From Ralstonia sp. UBA689 (GTDB lineage: Bacteria; Pseudomonadota; Gammaproteobacteria; Burkholderiales; Burkholderiaceae), in assembly GCF_002298975.1 (NCBI RefSeq), contig NZ_DBMV01000001.1, positions 310,001 to 374,000 on the forward strand: a stretch of DNA of 64,000 nucleotides, read 5' to 3'. This document shows positions 7,996 to 15,804 of the stretch, piece by piece. The number at the start of each line of letters is the position of its first letter. The stretch's first letter is position 1. The translations under genes and the position numbers were made by a program. A model generated the notes under the pieces. The model was not told the origin of the DNA. It saw nothing but the letters and a program-made list of their open reading frames with translations, and did not search any database.

Positions 7996-8934
7996 CTATT
8001 GCACGATCCGCAGGCGGCAGGTGGCTTGGCGTGTCTCGCCCGGGGCAAGCAGATGCAGGCCTTCACCGTGGTGGATCGCGTTGGGCAGACCCATCCAGGG
8101 CTCGACGCAGTAGAAGTCGGACGTGGTGTTTTCCGTCCAGGTGGTGATGGCGTGCCAGGGCACCGGTGCGCCATCCACCTCGATGTGGATGCGGCGGCCA
8201 AACGGCGCTCCGGCGTGCGGCGGGATGACGAGCGTGGCTGCGCCTTCGCCATCGAGCAGGTGATAGCGGTCCTGCAGCGCCAGATCGTTGAGCTGGTAGG
8301 TACCTTTTCCGGGCTCGGGCACATCAAGGCTGCCGTCGGGCAACTGGCGTGATAACCGCGACGGCGGCATAGACAACTCGGTCGTACCGCGCAACGTATG
8401 CGGCAGCGCCAGGTAGAAATGATGGCCCGCGTAGAACGGCATCGGTGCATGGGCATCGCCTTCGTCAAGATGCTTGATGGAGAAGGTGGCCTCCAGCGCG
8501 TCGGTGAGCAGCCGATACGTCATGCGGAATTCAAACGCAAACGGATAACCGGCGCGCGTCTGCGCCGTATCTCGCAGCAGCATGACGATATGGGTGTCGC
8601 CGGCGTCCTCCACCTCGAAGGGCAGATCGCGCGCGAAGCCGTGTTGCGGCAGGGCATGGAGCTGCCCGCGTGCGTCGCGCCAGCGGCCGATCTCGCCATC
8701 GACGAAATGCCGGCCAATGAAGGGGAAGAGCAACGGATTGCCGCCGCGCACCTTCGCGGGGTTCGACCAGTCGGCGGGCTCCGGCCAGAAGAGGATGTCT
8801 TCGCCCTGATGGCGCCAGCGTACGAGCCGCCCGCCGGCGTGCGGGGCAAGCAGCAGCATGGAGCCGTCGGCGGGCGCGTCTCCGATATGGATGAGCGTCT
8901 GGTCCTGAAAGCCAGTGGTGGGCAGGTCATGCAT
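7996..8934 (-). CDS. Aldose 1-epimerase family protein
   Basis: 312 aa. Galactose-mutarotase-like beta-sandwich: GGRLVRWRHQGEDILFWP near the N terminus, GGNPLLFPFIGR and LPQHGFARDLPF in the centre (the family's substrate-binding His and Arg region), HHFYLALP later, and GLHLLAPGETRQATCRL at the C terminus. Family members interconvert alpha and beta anomers of sugars or sugar phosphates; substrate cannot be told from sequence. It stands alone, convergent with the AhpD-like gene (17 bp between stops). Confidence 0.9.
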   Translation of the reverse strand: MHDLPTTGFQDQTLIHIGDAPADGSMLLLAPHAGGRLVRWRHQGEDILFWPEPADWSNPAKVRGGNPLLFPFIGRHFVDGEIGRWRDARGQLHALPQHGFARDLPFEVEDAGDTHIVMLLRDTAQTRAGYPFAFEFRMTYRLLTDALEATFSIKHLDEGDAHAPMPFYAGHHFYLALPHTLRGTTELSMPPSRLSRQLPDGSLDVPEPGKGTYQLNDLALQDRYHLLDGEGAATLVIPPHAGAPFGRRIHIEVDGAPVPWHAITTWTENTTSDFYCVEPWMGLPNAIHHGEGLHLLAPGETRQATCRLRIVQ

Positions 8935-9005
8935 AGCGGCAGTGTGACTTGTTGGGATGGGAATCGCGTACTAGATTGTCAATGCGTTTTGCCCGGAGGG
9001 AAACC

Positions 9006-9164
9006 ATGTCCGCCAGTCGCGTCGGCCGTACACGCATCCTGATGCGTCCCGCCCATACCGTTCCACCGCCCGACGAACCGTCGCCTCCAGGGATTCCTCC
9101 TGACCTGCCGTCACCCGATGAGCCCCCGCCGCCGGTCGAGCCGCCAGAGGCGCCGCGGATGTGA
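9006..9164 (+). CDS. Small proline-rich protein
   Basis: 52 aa, preceded by a strong CGGAGGG at 8994-9000 and starting with the ATG at 9006 (MSASRVGRTRILMRPAHT). The second half is almost entirely Pro, Asp, Glu and Ser (PPPDEPSPPGIPPDLPS). No family is recognised; it is probably disordered. The ribosome binding site is the main support for it being a gene, since proline-rich frames can arise by chance in GC-rich DNA. Confidence 0.5.
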   Translation: MSASRVGRTRILMRPAHTVPPPDEPSPPGIPPDLPSPDEPPPPVEPPEAPRM

Positions 9165-9264
9165 TCCGTTGTTACTAATCGTCACAGCTTTGTGTGAAGC
9201 GGTTCGTAAGATAGCCGGGTCTGCGCGACCTGCGCATTTCTACAACGGCAATACGAGCCAAATC

Positions 9265-9630
9265 ATGTCGATTCTTCCGCGTGTGACCCTGTGCGCTGTG
9301 CTGGTGGCCTCCATGGCCGGTTGCGTGGTGGCCCCGGCACCGCAAACTCGCACGGTGGTTGTGCACGAGCCCGCCCCGGCACCGGTGGACCCGCGCGCCC
9401 GCTTCGATCGGGTGCAGGGCCGCCTCGCCGAGGAATTCCATCGTGTCGACGTGCGCCAATCGCAGGGCTATATCGATCCGTACCGTGCCGACGGCCTGCG
9501 TGATCGACTGCGCCGCATCCGCCAGGAAACCAACGACATGGCCAGCCAGCACAACGGCGGCTTGTCGGGCGACGAACAGCATACGCTGAACGACGAACTC
9601 GGCGCCGTGTCTCGCGACATCAACCGATAA
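9265..9630 (+). CDS. Small lipoprotein of unknown function
   Basis: 121 aa. The signal peptide has lipobox SMAGC with cysteine 20, followed by a Pro/Val-rich linker and an alpha-helical, charged C-terminal part (FDRVQGRLAEEFHRVDVRQS, DRLRRIRQETNDMASQHNGG). The start is the ATG at 9265, which gives a clean signal peptide; the frame is open further upstream but that part has no signal sequence. Likely anchored to the outer membrane; no enzymatic motif is visible. Confidence 0.82.
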   Translation: MSILPRVTLCAVLVASMAGCVVAPAPQTRTVVVHEPAPAPVDPRARFDRVQGRLAEEFHRVDVRQSQGYIDPYRADGLRDRLRRIRQETNDMASQHNGGLSGDEQHTLNDELGAVSRDINR

Positions 9631-9756
9631 GCGGCTTTCCTCATCCTTCGCGTTCGCCGATGCTGCATCGCAGTATCGGCGAAATGCATTGTTGCGCATC
9701 GTTGCGTGCGCACCGGGCGGAAGCTGATACGCTTGCGTTCCTCCTGAACGCTTGCC

Positions 9757-9780
9757 AGCCCCGATCTGACGGGGCTTTTT
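9757..9780 (+). terminator. Intrinsic terminator just upstream of dinB
   Basis: 7-bp GC stem (9757-9763 with 9770-9776), 6-nt loop, followed by TTTTT. It lies immediately 5' of the dinB start, so it probably ends upstream transcripts and leaves little room for a dinB promoter. Confidence 0.7.
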
Positions 9781-9793
9781 GCGGCCTTCTGCC

Positions 9794-10867
9794 GTGCGAA
9801 AGATCATCCACTGCGACTGCGACTGCTTCTACGCCGCCATCGAGATGCGCGACGATCCGCGCCTGGTCGGCAAGCCGCTGGCCGTGGGCGGGCGCCCTGA
9901 GCGGCGCGGTGTGGTCGCGACCTGCAATTACGAAGCGCGCAAGTTCGGCATCCATTCGGCGATGCCCATGTCGCAGGCCGTCAAGCGCTGTCCGGACTTG
10001 CTGATCGTGCCGCCAGCCATGGACAAATACCGGCAGGTTGCGCGCCAGATCTTCGCCGTCTACCACAGCTACACGCCGTTGGTGGAGCCGCTTTCGCTGG
10101 ACGAGGCCTACCTCGACGTGAGCGACAGCCCGATGCACGCCGGCAGCGGCACGCGCATCGCCGAGGACATCCGCCGCCGCGTGCGCGAGGAGGTCGGCAT
10201 CACCGTGTCGGCCGGCGTGGCTCCCAACAAGTTCATCGCCAAGATCGCCAGTGACTGGAACAAGCCCGATGGGCTGTTCGTGGTGCGGCCGGAGCAGGTG
10301 GATGCTTTTGTGGCGGCATTGCCCGTCGAGCGTCTATTTGGCGTCGGCAAGGTGACCGCCGCCAAGCTGCGTCGTCTGGGCGCCGAAACGTGCGGGGACT
10401 TGCGCAGTTGGGGCACCGACCGTCTGCAGCAGCATTTCGGCGTATTCGGTTTTCGCCTGCACGACCTTTGCCGCGGCATTGATCACCGGCAGGTGCAACC
10501 GTCGCAGATCCGCAAGTCTGTCAGCGTGGAAGAGACGTACGCCACTGACCTGCGCACGCTGGACGACTGCCAGCGTGAGCTGACCGTGCTCGTCGATCAG
10601 CTCGCCGCGCGTGTCGAACGCGCCCGCGCCGGCGAGATGATCCACAAGACTTACGTCAAGCTGCGTTTTGCGGATTTTCGTGGCACGACCGTCGAGTGCA
10701 TCCATCCGAAGGTGTCGTTGCCGGTGTTTTCGAGATTGCTGGCACAGGGCTTCGAGCGGCGGCAGATTCCTGTGCGGCTGCTGGGCGTGGGTGTGCGGCT
10801 ATATGAGTCCGATGCCCACGCGCGCCAACAGACCTTGTTTACAGAAGACGCCGACGCCATCGAGTAA
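9794..10867 (+). CDS. dinB: DNA polymerase IV (Y-family, translesion)
   Basis: 357 aa from a GTG at 9794, which aligns with the E. coli start (M-RKIIH); a TTG 15 nt upstream is less likely. The palm domain shows IIHCDCDCFYAAIEMR with metal ligand Asp8 and SLDEAYLDVS with the Asp-Glu pair near residue 100. A helix-hairpin-helix region (about 175-220) and little-finger domain follow. Pol IV copies past minor-groove lesions and makes -1 frameshifts. No beta-clamp motif QLxLF is plain, but QTLFTEDADAIE at the C terminus may serve. Confidence 0.95.
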   Translation: MRKIIHCDCDCFYAAIEMRDDPRLVGKPLAVGGRPERRGVVATCNYEARKFGIHSAMPMSQAVKRCPDLLIVPPAMDKYRQVARQIFAVYHSYTPLVEPLSLDEAYLDVSDSPMHAGSGTRIAEDIRRRVREEVGITVSAGVAPNKFIAKIASDWNKPDGLFVVRPEQVDAFVAALPVERLFGVGKVTAAKLRRLGAETCGDLRSWGTDRLQQHFGVFGFRLHDLCRGIDHRQVQPSQIRKSVSVEETYATDLRTLDDCQRELTVLVDQLAARVERARAGEMIHKTYVKLRFADFRGTTVECIHPKVSLPVFSRLLAQGFERRQIPVRLLGVGVRLYESDAHARQQTLFTEDADAIE

Positions 10868-11068
10868 CCGCCGATGGTTGTGAGGTGCTGCGATTTACGA
10901 CGGTCGGGTACGAATTGTCCTATTTTCCTGTCTGCACCACGGCGATAGAAGGGCGGATGTCGCCACCGGGTAGAATGCCCGCTTTTTGCAAAAATCCGCC
11001 GCCGCGCGCCACACGTGCGCGACAGTGCATCCGTACCCACGGAGGCACGTAGACAGGAGACGCAGTCA

Positions 11069-12499
11069 ATGAGTTTGTTCCGTACCAAGAACGTGGATCA
11101 CATGATCCGAACGGGCCACAGCAATACCGGCCTGAAGAAAGTCCTCGGTCCCCTGGACCTGACCTTCCTGGGCGTCGGCGCCATCATCGGCACCGGCATC
11201 TTCGTGCTCACGGGCACGGGAGCGCTGACCGCTGGGCCGGCGCTCACGTTGTCGTTTATCGTTGCCGCGCTGGCCTGCGGGTTTGCCGCGCTGTGCTACG
11301 CCGAATTCGCCTCGACCATCCCTGTGTCGGGCTCGATCTACACCTACGCTTACGCCACGATGGGCGAGTTGGTCGCCTGGATCATCGGCTGGGATCTGAT
11401 GCTGGAATATGGTTTGGCGACCTCCGCCGTGTCGGTCGGTTGGTCCGGCTACTTCCAATCGCTGCTGTCGGGCTTCGGCCTTCACCTGCCGCAGGCGCTG
11501 ACGGCTGCGCCGGGCGCCATCCCGGGCGTGCAGACGCTGTTCAACCTGCCGGCACTGGTCATCATGCTGGCCGTCACTGCAGTGCTGTCGTTTGGCGTGC
11601 GCGAATCGGCGCGTGCCAACAACGTCATGGTCGTGATCAAGGTGACGGTGGTGCTGCTGTTTATCGCCGTCGGTGCGCGCCATGTGCAGCCGGCCAATTG
11701 GCAGCCCTTCATGCCGTTCGGCATGGAAGGCGTGTTCGGTGCGGCGGCCATCGTGTTCTTTGCCTTCATCGGTTTCGACGCGGTGACTTCCGCGGCCGAG
11801 GAGGTGCGCAACCCCAAGCGTGACCTGCCGATCGGCATCATTGGCTCGTTGGCGGTCTGCACGATCCTCTACGTGGTGGTGGCTGCCATCATGACCGGCA
11901 TCGTGCCGTTCCCGAAATTCGCGGGCGTCGATCATCCGGTGTCGCTGGCGCTGCAGATGGCCGGTGAGGGCTGGGTGGCCGGCTTTGTGGATCTGGGCGC
12001 CATCATTGGCATGACCACCGTGATCCTGGTGATGGCCTATGGCCAGACCCGCATCATTTTTGCGATGTCGCGCGATGGCCTGCTGCCCAAGCGCCTGTCC
12101 CACATTCACCCGCGCTACGCGACGCCGTTCCTCAACACGTGGGCGGTCGGCATCGTGTTTGCGTTGATCGCCGCGTTCGTACCGCTGAACGTGCTGGCGG
12201 AGCTGATCAACATCGGCACGCTGGCTGCCTTCTCGCTCATCGCGGTTGCCGTGCTGGTCCTGCGTCGTACGCGCCCGGACTTGCATCGCGGCTTCCGCTG
12301 CCCAGGTGTGCCGGTGGTGCCGCTTCTGGCCATCGGCATGTGCCTGTTCCTGATGAGCCATCTGCAAAAGGTCACCTGGATCGCCTTCGTGGTCTGGGTG
12401 GTGATTGGCTTGGCGGTGTACTTTGGCTACGCACGCCGCCGTTCGCTGCTGCATACGCCAGGGCACGCCGCCGCGCCGGTGTCTGAAACGGTGCGCTGA
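11069..12499 (+). CDS. APC-superfamily amino-acid permease
   Basis: 476 aa with about 12 hydrophobic segments. The start is the ATG at 11069 after CAGGAG. The APC signature GVGAIIGTGIFVLTGTGA occurs at about residues 33-50 (unwound TM1), with FIGFDAVTSAAEEVRNPKRD in TM6 and the following loop. This resembles the cationic amino-acid transporter (YfnA/CAT-like) group; the substrate is not certain. It is convergent with the DUF1223 gene, with 12 bp between stops and a short hairpin there. Confidence 0.92.
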   Translation: MSLFRTKNVDHMIRTGHSNTGLKKVLGPLDLTFLGVGAIIGTGIFVLTGTGALTAGPALTLSFIVAALACGFAALCYAEFASTIPVSGSIYTYAYATMGELVAWIIGWDLMLEYGLATSAVSVGWSGYFQSLLSGFGLHLPQALTAAPGAIPGVQTLFNLPALVIMLAVTAVLSFGVRESARANNVMVVIKVTVVLLFIAVGARHVQPANWQPFMPFGMEGVFGAAAIVFFAFIGFDAVTSAAEEVRNPKRDLPIGIIGSLAVCTILYVVVAAIMTGIVPFPKFAGVDHPVSLALQMAGEGWVAGFVDLGAIIGMTTVILVMAYGQTRIIFAMSRDGLLPKRLSHIHPRYATPFLNTWAVGIVFALIAAFVPLNVLAELINIGTLAAFSLIAVAVLVLRRTRPDLHRGFRCPGVPVVPLLAIGMCLFLMSHLQKVTWIAFVVWVVIGLAVYFGYARRRSLLHTPGHAAAPVSETVR

Positions 12500-12511
12500 T
12501 CGCTGAAGCGA

Positions 12512-13324
12512 TTAGCGACATAGCGGCGCGGACACTGCTTGCAGGATGTCCGCGTCGCGTGGCCGCTCGATGAAGGCGGCCAGATTCAAATCGGTCGGGT
12601 GCGCATTGGCGGGAAGGGGAATGTCGCCGTGCCATTGCGTGCTTGCACCAGTCAGCCGGATCGGGCCGATCCATTCCCGTACGACATGGTCGTGGCGTAG
12701 CTCCACGCCGCCGTTCTCGCCGCCGCTCGGGTGGCTCACCAGATTGTTTTGCGTCAGCGCGATCCAGGCGACGGCAGGGCTCGTGCCGGCCGCGGCTCCC
12801 GGCCGCAGCGTAAAGCGTGCATGCGCCTGCAACGTTGCGCGGGGCGTGTTCACCGTGGTTGCGTCGAGTGCAATATCCGCCATGGCAGGCAGCGCGTTGC
12901 GTGCCTCGACGGCGCGCGCGAAATCGGAGCGATCTGCCCAGTGGCGCAACTCACCACCGGAGATGAACACTTCCGGCGTATAGATCGTCGAGGCGTGCGT
13001 AGCATCGCCAAGCACGTGCTGCCGCTCGGTAAACGCGGCGCGGCCGAAGGAGTCTTTCCACCCCAGGCTATCCCAGTAGTCGACATGCAGCGCGAGCGGA
13101 ACCCAACGCTGCGGGTCGGCCGGCGCGCGGCTCAGCCAGCGGTCGGCTGGTGGGCAACTATTACAACCTTCGGATGTATAGAGTTCAACCAGCGCAACCG
13201 TGTGCGGTGGGCTCTGGACGTGCAGCGCGCCGCAATCGGCGGAGCGTGCCGCAAATGAAATGCCTGTCAGGGCCAGTGCCGCGCTGACATGAAGGTGTCG
13301 CAAACGGTGGGGTTGTATTGGCAT
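12512..13324 (-). CDS. DUF1223 exported thioredoxin-fold protein
   Basis: 270 aa from the ATG at 13324, preceded by CAGGAG on the minus strand and followed by a signal peptide (residues 1-30). After cleavage it starts with a cysteine-containing segment and then LYTSEGCNSCPPADRWLS, where Cys54 and Cys57 form a CxxC in a thioredoxin-like fold characteristic of DUF1223. Likely a periplasmic thiol protein; its partner is unknown. The frame continues upstream without homology. Confidence 0.9.
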   Translation of the reverse strand: MPIQPHRLRHLHVSAALALTGISFAARSADCGALHVQSPPHTVALVELYTSEGCNSCPPADRWLSRAPADPQRWVPLALHVDYWDSLGWKDSFGRAAFTERQHVLGDATHASTIYTPEVFISGGELRHWADRSDFARAVEARNALPAMADIALDATTVNTPRATLQAHARFTLRPGAAAGTSPAVAWIALTQNNLVSHPSGGENGGVELRHDHVVREWIGPIRLTGASTQWHGDIPLPANAHPTDLNLAAFIERPRDADILQAVSAPLCR

Positions 13325-13645
13325 CGCGTTCTCCTGAAAGCACATCCGGCATGGGCCTTGCGTGTGGCCCTCGCTTTGCTTAGTCGCGCGACACACGCGA
13401 GCCTGACAAAAAAGCATAACCCTGACGTCGTGCGCGTGAGGCCTGATGCAGCCTGGGATGGCGAGCTGGAGCCCTCTCTCGGATTCTCGGCGCGAGCGAT
13501 GGCGTTCGCACGCGCAACGCCAGCTATGGTTAAAATAAAACGTGCAGTCAGACGTGGAGTCTGACGGAATCATGCCGGCCCCCCCGCATGGTTTCCACGC
13601 CAACAGCGTGTGCGTTGTTGTCCATTGCAATCGGAGGGCTGTGAA
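13325..13645. other. Intergenic region between DUF1223 and DUF1488 genes
   Basis: 320 bp between divergent genes. It holds the upstream region of the DUF1223 gene and, near 13531-13536, a TAAAAT that may be a -10 box for the DUF1488 gene. A 7-bp inverted repeat (13547-13553 with 13559-13565) follows it and would lie in the 5' leader. No gene is seen. Confidence 0.5.
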
Positions 13646-13936
13646 ATGGAAATCAAGTTCGAATCGAAAGAGGAGTACGCCGTCAACAACGAGGGTCTGC
13701 TGTTCGACGCACTCGTGGATGGCGCAAAGGTGACCTGCGTGGCAACGCGCGAGGCACTGTGGGAAGGACTGACCGGCGATCAAGTCGTGTCGTTGCAGGC
13801 AGCCTTCGAATCTGGGCGAGAACGGATCCAGGACGCCGCTCGCGTGCTGATCGCCGATGGCGTGCAGCGCGCCCACGGATTGGAAGATTTGCCGCAACCG
13901 GTGGTGGTCAAGCTCGTGCATATCGCATCCGCTTGA
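13646..13936 (+). CDS. DUF1488 family protein
   Basis: 96 aa from the ATG at 13646, with CGGAGGG upstream. Sequence MEIKFESKEEYAVNNEGLLF followed by ALVDGAKVTCVATREALWEG matches DUF1488, a small cytoplasmic family of unknown function in proteobacteria. It is alone in its transcript, ended by the terminator at 14016-14044. Confidence 0.85.
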   Translation: MEIKFESKEEYAVNNEGLLFDALVDGAKVTCVATREALWEGLTGDQVVSLQAAFESGRERIQDAARVLIADGVQRAHGLEDLPQPVVVKLVHIASA

Positions 13937-14015
13937 TCCTGCTCGATTGCCTTTGTGGGCATCGGCGCGTCCGATGTCCCCGCATGGCGGACACACGTCC
14001 GCTGTCTCACTCACG

Positions 14016-14044
14016 AAAAGCCGGTCCGTGCGACCGGCTTTTTC
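14016..14044 (+). terminator. Intrinsic terminator after DUF1488 gene
   Basis: Stem 14016-14026 with 14032-14042, 5-nt loop, ending in TTTTT. The A-run on the left side means it may also work in the opposite direction. Confidence 0.85.
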
Positions 14045-14091
14045 ATTGCACCGTGTCTTCCGACTCGACAGGGCCGTCGCCCAATCAAATG

Positions 14092-14105
14092 ATTAACGTG
14101 TTAAT
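14092..14105. promoter_or_regulatory. Inverted repeat upstream of hpaG, candidate HpaR operator
   Basis: ATTAAC-GT-GTTAAT, two perfect 6-nt arms with a 2-nt centre, in an AT-rich patch 48 bp before the hpaG start. AT-rich palindromes of this size are typical of MarR-family sites, and the MarR-type regulator HpaR is encoded at the other end of the same locus. Binding by HpaR is inferred. Confidence 0.45.
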
Positions 14106-14110
14106 AAAAA

Positions 14111-14137
14111 TTGGAGCGATCCGTGATGACGCTCCAA
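14111..14137 (+). promoter_or_regulatory. Hairpin in hpaG leader
   Basis: Perfect 8-bp inverted repeat TTGGAGCG (14111-14118) and CGCTCCAA (14130-14137), ending just before the hpaG Shine-Dalgarno GAAGGAG. It could modulate access of ribosomes or be part of an operator. Function unknown. Confidence 0.4.
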
Positions 14138-14153
14138 CGTGAAGGAGACAGGG

Positions 14154-14909
14154 ATGCGGCGAGGCAGGGTGATATTGCCGGACGGCCGGGAGCAAGACGT
14201 GACGGCGGCCGGGCATGCCGATATGGGCGTCGTCCCGCGCTGGCTGCCGCCAGTCGACGGCACTATCGTCGGCACGTTGCTGAACTATCGTGGCGAATTG
14301 GAGGCGCTGGGCGATGTGCTGTCAGTGCCGCCGTACCAGGCGCCGTCCAAAGCGCCCATCCTGTACCTCAAGTCGGCCAATACACATATCGGCCACGGCC
14401 ATGACGTTGTGCTTCCCTCGGACGTGGATGCGGTTTGGGCTGGTGCTTGCCTGGGCGTGGTAATCGGCCGCACAGCCGCTCGCGTGAGCACTGCGCGGGC
14501 ACACGATTTCATTGCCGGCTACACCATCGTCAACGACCTGACGGTGCCCCACGCCAGCTACTACCGTCCGGCGATCCGCCACAAGTGCCGCGACACCTGC
14601 ACGCCCATCGGCCCCTGGCTGGTCGACCGCAACGGTATGCCCGACCCGATGAATCTCGTCTTGCGCACCACCGTCAACGGCCGAGTGACGCAAGAGGGCA
14701 GCACGCGCGACATGATTTTCGACATCCCTACGCTCATTGCTTGGTTCTCCAGCGTCATGACGCTTTGCGCCGGCGACATGATCCTGACCGGCACGCCCGA
14801 GGGTTTGGCCGATACGCAACCCGGCGACGAAGTCGTCACGGAAATCGAAGGCATCGGCCGACTGGTCAGCGCCATCGTCGCCGAACAACCGAGCAAGGAG
14901 CCAGCATGA
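14154..14909 (+). CDS. hpaG: Fumarylacetoacetate hydrolase-family protein of homoprotocatechuate pathway (HpaG type)
   Basis: 251 aa from the ATG at 14154, which follows GAAGGAG; a GTG 15 nt upstream overlaps that site. The fold is FAH-like: GTIVGTLLNYRGELEALGDV, LYLKSANTHIGHGH, GYTIVNDLTVPHASYYRPAI and TGTPEGLADTQPGDEV. HpaG proteins decarboxylate and isomerise 5-oxo-pent-3-ene-1,2,5-tricarboxylate. E. coli W HpaG is a fused double domain; this is a single domain (hpaG1/hpaG2 type) and the partner is absent. At the usual first metal-ligand position the sequence is VWAGACLGVVIGR, where relatives often have an acidic residue, so activity may be altered. It overlaps hpaE' by ATGA. The rest of the pathway is damaged. 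Confidence 0.85.
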   Translation: MRRGRVILPDGREQDVTAAGHADMGVVPRWLPPVDGTIVGTLLNYRGELEALGDVLSVPPYQAPSKAPILYLKSANTHIGHGHDVVLPSDVDAVWAGACLGVVIGRTAARVSTARAHDFIAGYTIVNDLTVPHASYYRPAIRHKCRDTCTPIGPWLVDRNGMPDPMNLVLRTTVNGRVTQEGSTRDMIFDIPTLIAWFSSVMTLCAGDMILTGTPEGLADTQPGDEVVTEIEGIGRLVSAIVAEQPSKEPA

Positions 14910-15555
14910 ATACGCGCATGCCTGCCGTCAGCATGGACCCTGTCAAACACTGGATCGACGGACGTCAGGTCGATAGCGCCGAGCGGTTCATCACCACCAA
15001 TCCGGCCACGGGCAAACCCATTGCCGAGGTGGCATTGGGCGGAGAGGCGGAGATCAACGCCGCGGTGGCGGCTGCCAAGGCGGCGTTTCCGGCCTGGGCC
15101 AATACGCCGGCCAAGCAGCGTGCCAAGTTGATGCGCCGCCTGGGTGAACTGATCGAGCAGAACGTGCCGCACTTGGCCGCGCTGGAAACGCTTGACGATA
15201 TGCTCTTTGCTGAAGGCAGCGAGATTTCCGCCGACCGCTTCATCGTGCCGCGAGTGGAGGTGGAGTTGGCCTTCGTGCTCGGCAAGCGGCTGGAAGGGCC
15301 GGAGGCGACGTTGTTCGACGTGTACGACGCGGTGGACCACGTGATCCCGGCGCTGGAAATCATCGATGCGCGCTCGCAGTCGATCGACCCGGAAAGCGGG
15401 CGCCCGCGCAGGGTGTTCGACACGATTGCCGACAACGCTGCCAACGCGGGCGTGGTGATGGGCGGCCGCCCGATCCGCATGCGCGATGTGGATCTGCGCT
15501 GGGTTGGCGCCATCCTTTCGCGCACCGCGGTCATTGAAGAGACGGGGGTGGCGGC

Positions 15556-15563
15556 GGGGGGGG
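15556..15563 (+). repeat. Homopolymer G8 tract 1 in hpaH remnant
   Basis: Eight G residues. Conserved HpaH codons need one G fewer here; the extra base shifts the frame and produces the stop at 15578-15580. Slipped-strand expansion, or a sequencing error, could explain it. Confidence 0.8.
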
Positions 15564-15649
15564 CTCAACCACCCGGCTAACGGCGTGGCCTGGCTGGCCA
15601 ACAAGCTGGCGCCGCACGGCGTGGCGCTGGAGCCGGGGCAGGTCATCCT

Positions 15650-15657
15650 GGGGGGGG
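15650..15657 (+). repeat. Homopolymer G8 tract 2 in hpaH remnant
   Basis: Second G8 run. The expected coding (Gly-Gly-Ser-Phe-Thr-Arg) implies about six G, so it appears expanded by two. Together with tract 1 the net change is +3, which restores the original HpaH frame to the native stop. Confidence 0.75.
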
Positions 15658-15750
15658 CTCATTCACGCGGCCTGTGCCGGCGCGTCGCGGTGATACATTC
15701 CACTGCGATTACGGCCCACTTGGCAGCATCGCGTGCTATTTCGTTTAATG

Positions 15751-15792
15751 CTCAAAGCTCAAAGCTCAAAGCTCAAAGCTCAAAGCTCAAAG
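15751..15792 (+). repeat. Tandem heptanucleotide repeat (CTCAAAG)6
   Basis: Six perfect copies of CTCAAAG occupy 42 bp between the hpaH stop and the hpaI Shine-Dalgarno (AAAGGA, formed by the last copy plus GA). An ATG at 15748, overlapping the hpaH TAA, reads through the repeat in the hpaI frame, because six copies of seven equal 14 codons. Five or seven copies would put that start out of frame. See findings. Confidence 0.95.
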
Positions 15793-15804
15793 GATGGTTT
15801 CCTC

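Larger units (their letters stand above)
14906..15748 (+). pseudogene. hpaE'-'hpaH deletion fusion, frameshifted
   Basis: The first about 96 codons (from the ATG at 14906) match 5-carboxymethyl-2-hydroxymuconate-semialdehyde dehydrogenase HpaE (KHWIDGRQVDSAERFITTNP). At about 15191-15198 the sequence switches in frame to the middle of 2-oxo-hept-3-ene-1,7-dioate hydratase HpaH (DDMLFAEGSEISADRFIVPR, then RRVFDTIADNAANAGVVMGG). The rest of hpaE, the 5' part of hpaH and whatever lay between (typically hpaD and hpaF) are missing. The hybrid frame stops at 15580, after a G8 tract (15556-15563) that adds one base. HpaH homology then continues one frame over (LNHPANGVAWLANKLAPHGV) to a second G8 tract (15650-15657), after which the original frame and the native stop TAA (15746-15748) return. 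Neither enzyme can be functional. Confidence 0.9.

Noticed and set aside
14435..14905. Extension of the hpaE'-'hpaH hybrid frame upstream through hpaG
   Set aside because: This part is the out-of-frame shadow of hpaG; the proper start is the ATG at 14906 with AAGGAG.
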